Shown here: in pieces, positions 61,939 to 64,000 of the stretch
How the letters are laid out: each line of letters begins with the position of its first letter
Position numbering within the stretch: position 1 is the stretch's first letter
Origin: Ilyonectria destructans
Taxonomy: Eukaryota > Ascomycota > Sordariomycetes > Hypocreales > Nectriaceae
Assembly: GCA_020740775.1 (NCBI GenBank)
Contig: JAHEWK010000023.1
Span: 1 to 64,000, forward strand
DNA: 64,000 nt
Direction: 5' to 3'
The notes under the pieces: generated by a model
The model's database searches: none
What the model was told of the DNA's origin: nothing
The model's input: only the letters and a program-made list of their open reading frames with translations
Program-made: the position numbers and the translations under genes

Positions 61939-64000
61939 CAGTGATCTTGTTGGACTGGACTAGCATTGGAGTGGATTTGGATGGACTGGATTTGGCTGGA
62001 CTGGATTCACAGTTTCAGAAATTTGGACTGGACTGGATCGAGCGGCCTGGAGACTCCTGGAGCGCCAATGGACCATTCCTAATTAGGAAAGAAGGGAGCC
62101 CGAACTCCACTTTTTGTTTCAGGCACACAGTTCCGCGTGGTGTTGATTGGCCTCCACGATGCTGAACCCGTCGAGTACCATCAGCAAACCAAGTCAGGAA
62201 TTCAGCGCGAAGGTGAGACGTCCGTCTGCCTACATAATATGCAGCAGCGCGAACCTGATAACATACCATTTATCATTTGACCAACGAGGTAATTGACGTC
62301 CCAGAATGGCCGCACCAACAATCACCCGCTTCTTCTCTCGCTCTTCTAACAGATCTGAGTCAGACAATGTTGTTCTCGCTCCAGAATCGATCAACAAGAG
62401 TCACGATCCGGATGCCCTGATCCAGCCAGATGAGTTCAAGCTTCAGGGCGAGCAATATACTCGCTGTTCTGTGCTCGCAAGAGGCCCTAAATCAACAAAG
62501 AAGCGCACGTCGGTGATCTGGCTATACGGTGAGGATCTACAGGCAAAGAGAGATCGGAAACGAGTGTGGTACTGCTATCTCTGCGAGAAACAGCGTCGTC
62601 AACAAGAACTTCCAGCAGTCTCAAATGGAAATTCTACGGCACTTGATCATCTCCACCTGAAACATCATATCGACAAGACTACTGGAGAACTCAAGTCCTT
62701 TCGAGGAGACTCGGTGGACCCGAGCCAGCCCTCGATATCCGGTTACCAGGACATGAAATCGAGCATCTTCTCCCACCGCTTAGATCGGTTCAAGGAACTC
62801 CTAGTCCGCTGGCTAGTCTGTTGCCATATCGCCTTCTTCCAGATCGAGAATGACTACTTTCGCGACCTCCTCTTTTATCTATTCCCACCCTTAGCCCACC
62901 TCCTTCCAAAGGCAGCATCAACCATTCGCCAGTGGGTGATGAATATGTTCGAGGTGAGGAAGGAGAGCTTGCGGCAGGATATGCTCGACAGTCGGAGTTG
63001 CATTTCGCTCTCTTTCGATCTGTAGACATCGCCAAACTACCTCGCAGTGCTTGGAGTAGCAGCACATTTCATCGACAAATCTGGGCTGCGTCGAACTGCT
63101 GTCTTGGCGCTATGCGAAGTGGAAGGGGAACACTCAGGGGAAAACATCGCCGATGTCCTGTTGCAGGTCATCAAAGATTACAAGATTACGGATCGAGTTG
63201 GCTATTTTATGTCGGATAACGCATCGGCCAACGATGTGTGCGTTGACTCTGTACTGCGCGCCGTCTACCCAGGTATGTCAGATAAGCAGCGAAGACGCAG
63301 ACGCCTCCGGTGCTTCGGGCACATTGTGAATCTCTGCGCGCAGGCTTTCCTTATCGGAAAGGACGCCGAAAAGGTCTGCAAAGATCTAGACCTTGCGTAC
63401 AGGGAGGGTGATATGAAGCGAACCCGGGAGATCTGGCGGAAGCGCGGCGCCATCGGAAGGCTTCACAATATCATCAAATACATCCGAGCCAGTCCTCAGC
63501 GCCGTCAGTTTTTCAGATCAATTGTCTGCGGGGGAGAACTGTCTGAGTTTGATGGCTTAGAGGTGAGTTTGCGCCCTCCGTGAACCCACAGTCAGGACTA
63601 ATAGTTAGCCTAGCTTATCCAAAGCCAGCAGACACGCTGGAATTCATACTTCACCTCGATCGGTAGAGCTCTTAACGTCAAGGAGCGAATTCAAGTCTTC
63701 TGTGACCAGTATGAGGCTGGCCAGAGCCAGAAAAGCCTCACCGAAGACCGCCTGTCTGAGCAGCAGTGGGACGAGCTTGCACACCTACATGATCAGCTGG
63801 AGACGTTCTATGACGGAACCCTCTCTACGGAAGGCAGGCTTTCAACACTAGCGGATCACTTTCAGACACTTGACTGGCTGCTAAATGAGATACAGCAGGC
63901 CAAGATTAAATTCGAAGAACTCCACAAGGCGGCTGTTCGAAGAAACACCAGTCGAGGAACTGTTGCTGCTGAAGCTGATGACTTCGCATTTCTTGCCGCT
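61939..64000 (+). mobile_element. hAT-6, left part (continues beyond window)
   Basis: The left end is probably CAGTGATCTTG at 61939. It is followed by a subterminal array of GGACTGGA/GGATTTGG words (61950-62040), the layout seen at the other hAT ends. The transposase gene begins at 62306 and runs off the window, so the right TIR and TSD cannot be checked. Confidence 0.65.
62306..64000 (+). pseudogene. hAT-6 transposase, partial, with one in-frame stop
   Basis: Exon 1 is 62306-63562; an intron (GTGAGT...) ends near 63628-63631, and exon 2 continues to the window end. An N-terminal zinc-finger-like domain (CYLCEKQRRQ ... HLHLKHH) lies near residues 90-120. The catalytic-core motif SFDL-TSPN has TAG (63023-63025) in place of the invariant Trp codon TGG, a single G-to-A change. 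Past the stop the frame continues intact: FMSDNASANDV, LRCFGHIVNLCAQAFL, WRKRGAIGRLHNI, then TRWNSYF after the intron. The C-terminal dimerisation domain lies outside the window. As it stands the stop would truncate the protein before most of the catalytic core. Confidence 0.85.

Overview
The window is nuclear DNA of a filamentous ascomycete (Pezizomycotina). The evidence is short (about 45-100 nt) GT-AG introns, a fungal-type FunK1 kinase, a Zn2Cys6 transcription factor, a rhodopsin-domain (PTH11/SAT4-like) seven-helix membrane protein, small secreted cysteine-rich proteins, and typical fungal transposons. It is a transposon-dense accessory region: most of the 64 kb is mobile-element sequence of different ages, with a few host-type genes between.

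Layout. 1-4420: 3' part of a Ty3/gypsy retrotransposon (gag end, pol with chromodomain, 3' LTR). 4421-9585: a Ty1/copia element joined directly to the gypsy LTR, with an ~82-bp minisatellite between pol and its LTR. 9636-11711: a short direct repeat and an unassigned two-exon gene. 11924-12455: a MULE-type MITE with a 9-bp target-site duplication (TSD). 13058-17442: an internally deleted Helitron helicase gene split by a complete hAT element (hAT-1, 13132-15941, TSD GGCGAGGA). 17540-28140: a TA-rich block that looks RIP-degraded, containing a minus-strand Helitron Rep/helicase relic (about 25.4 to 19.1 kb), a small gene at 18403-19076, and two copies of one gene fragment 10 kb apart. 28193-37330: low-repeat island with FunK1 kinase, Zn2Cys6 regulator and rhodopsin-domain gene. 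39787-45847: hAT-2 (minus) and hAT-3 (plus). 45985-50040: a broken MULE abutting an apparently intact MULE with 80-bp perfect terminal inverted repeats (TIRs) and a 9-bp TSD. 50217-56258: truncated hAT-4, hAT-5 with perfect 19-bp TIRs, then the C-terminal part of a pogo/Fot1 transposase. 57743-61599: three paralogous small secreted 10-cysteine protein genes of identical exon structure. 61939-64000: start of hAT-6, running off the window.

Relations. At least six hAT genes of distinct families are present. Several otherwise open transposase or polyprotein frames carry exactly one in-frame stop, some explained by a single G-to-A or C-to-T change, which fits RIP-like mutation. The most promising items are the secreted 10-cysteine family, the intact MULE with duplicated palindromes in each TIR and a conserved extra C-terminal domain, its relic neighbour, and the MULE-type MITE. 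No rRNA, tRNA or CRISPR was seen. Element boundaries, introns and homologies were read by eye; no database search was possible.
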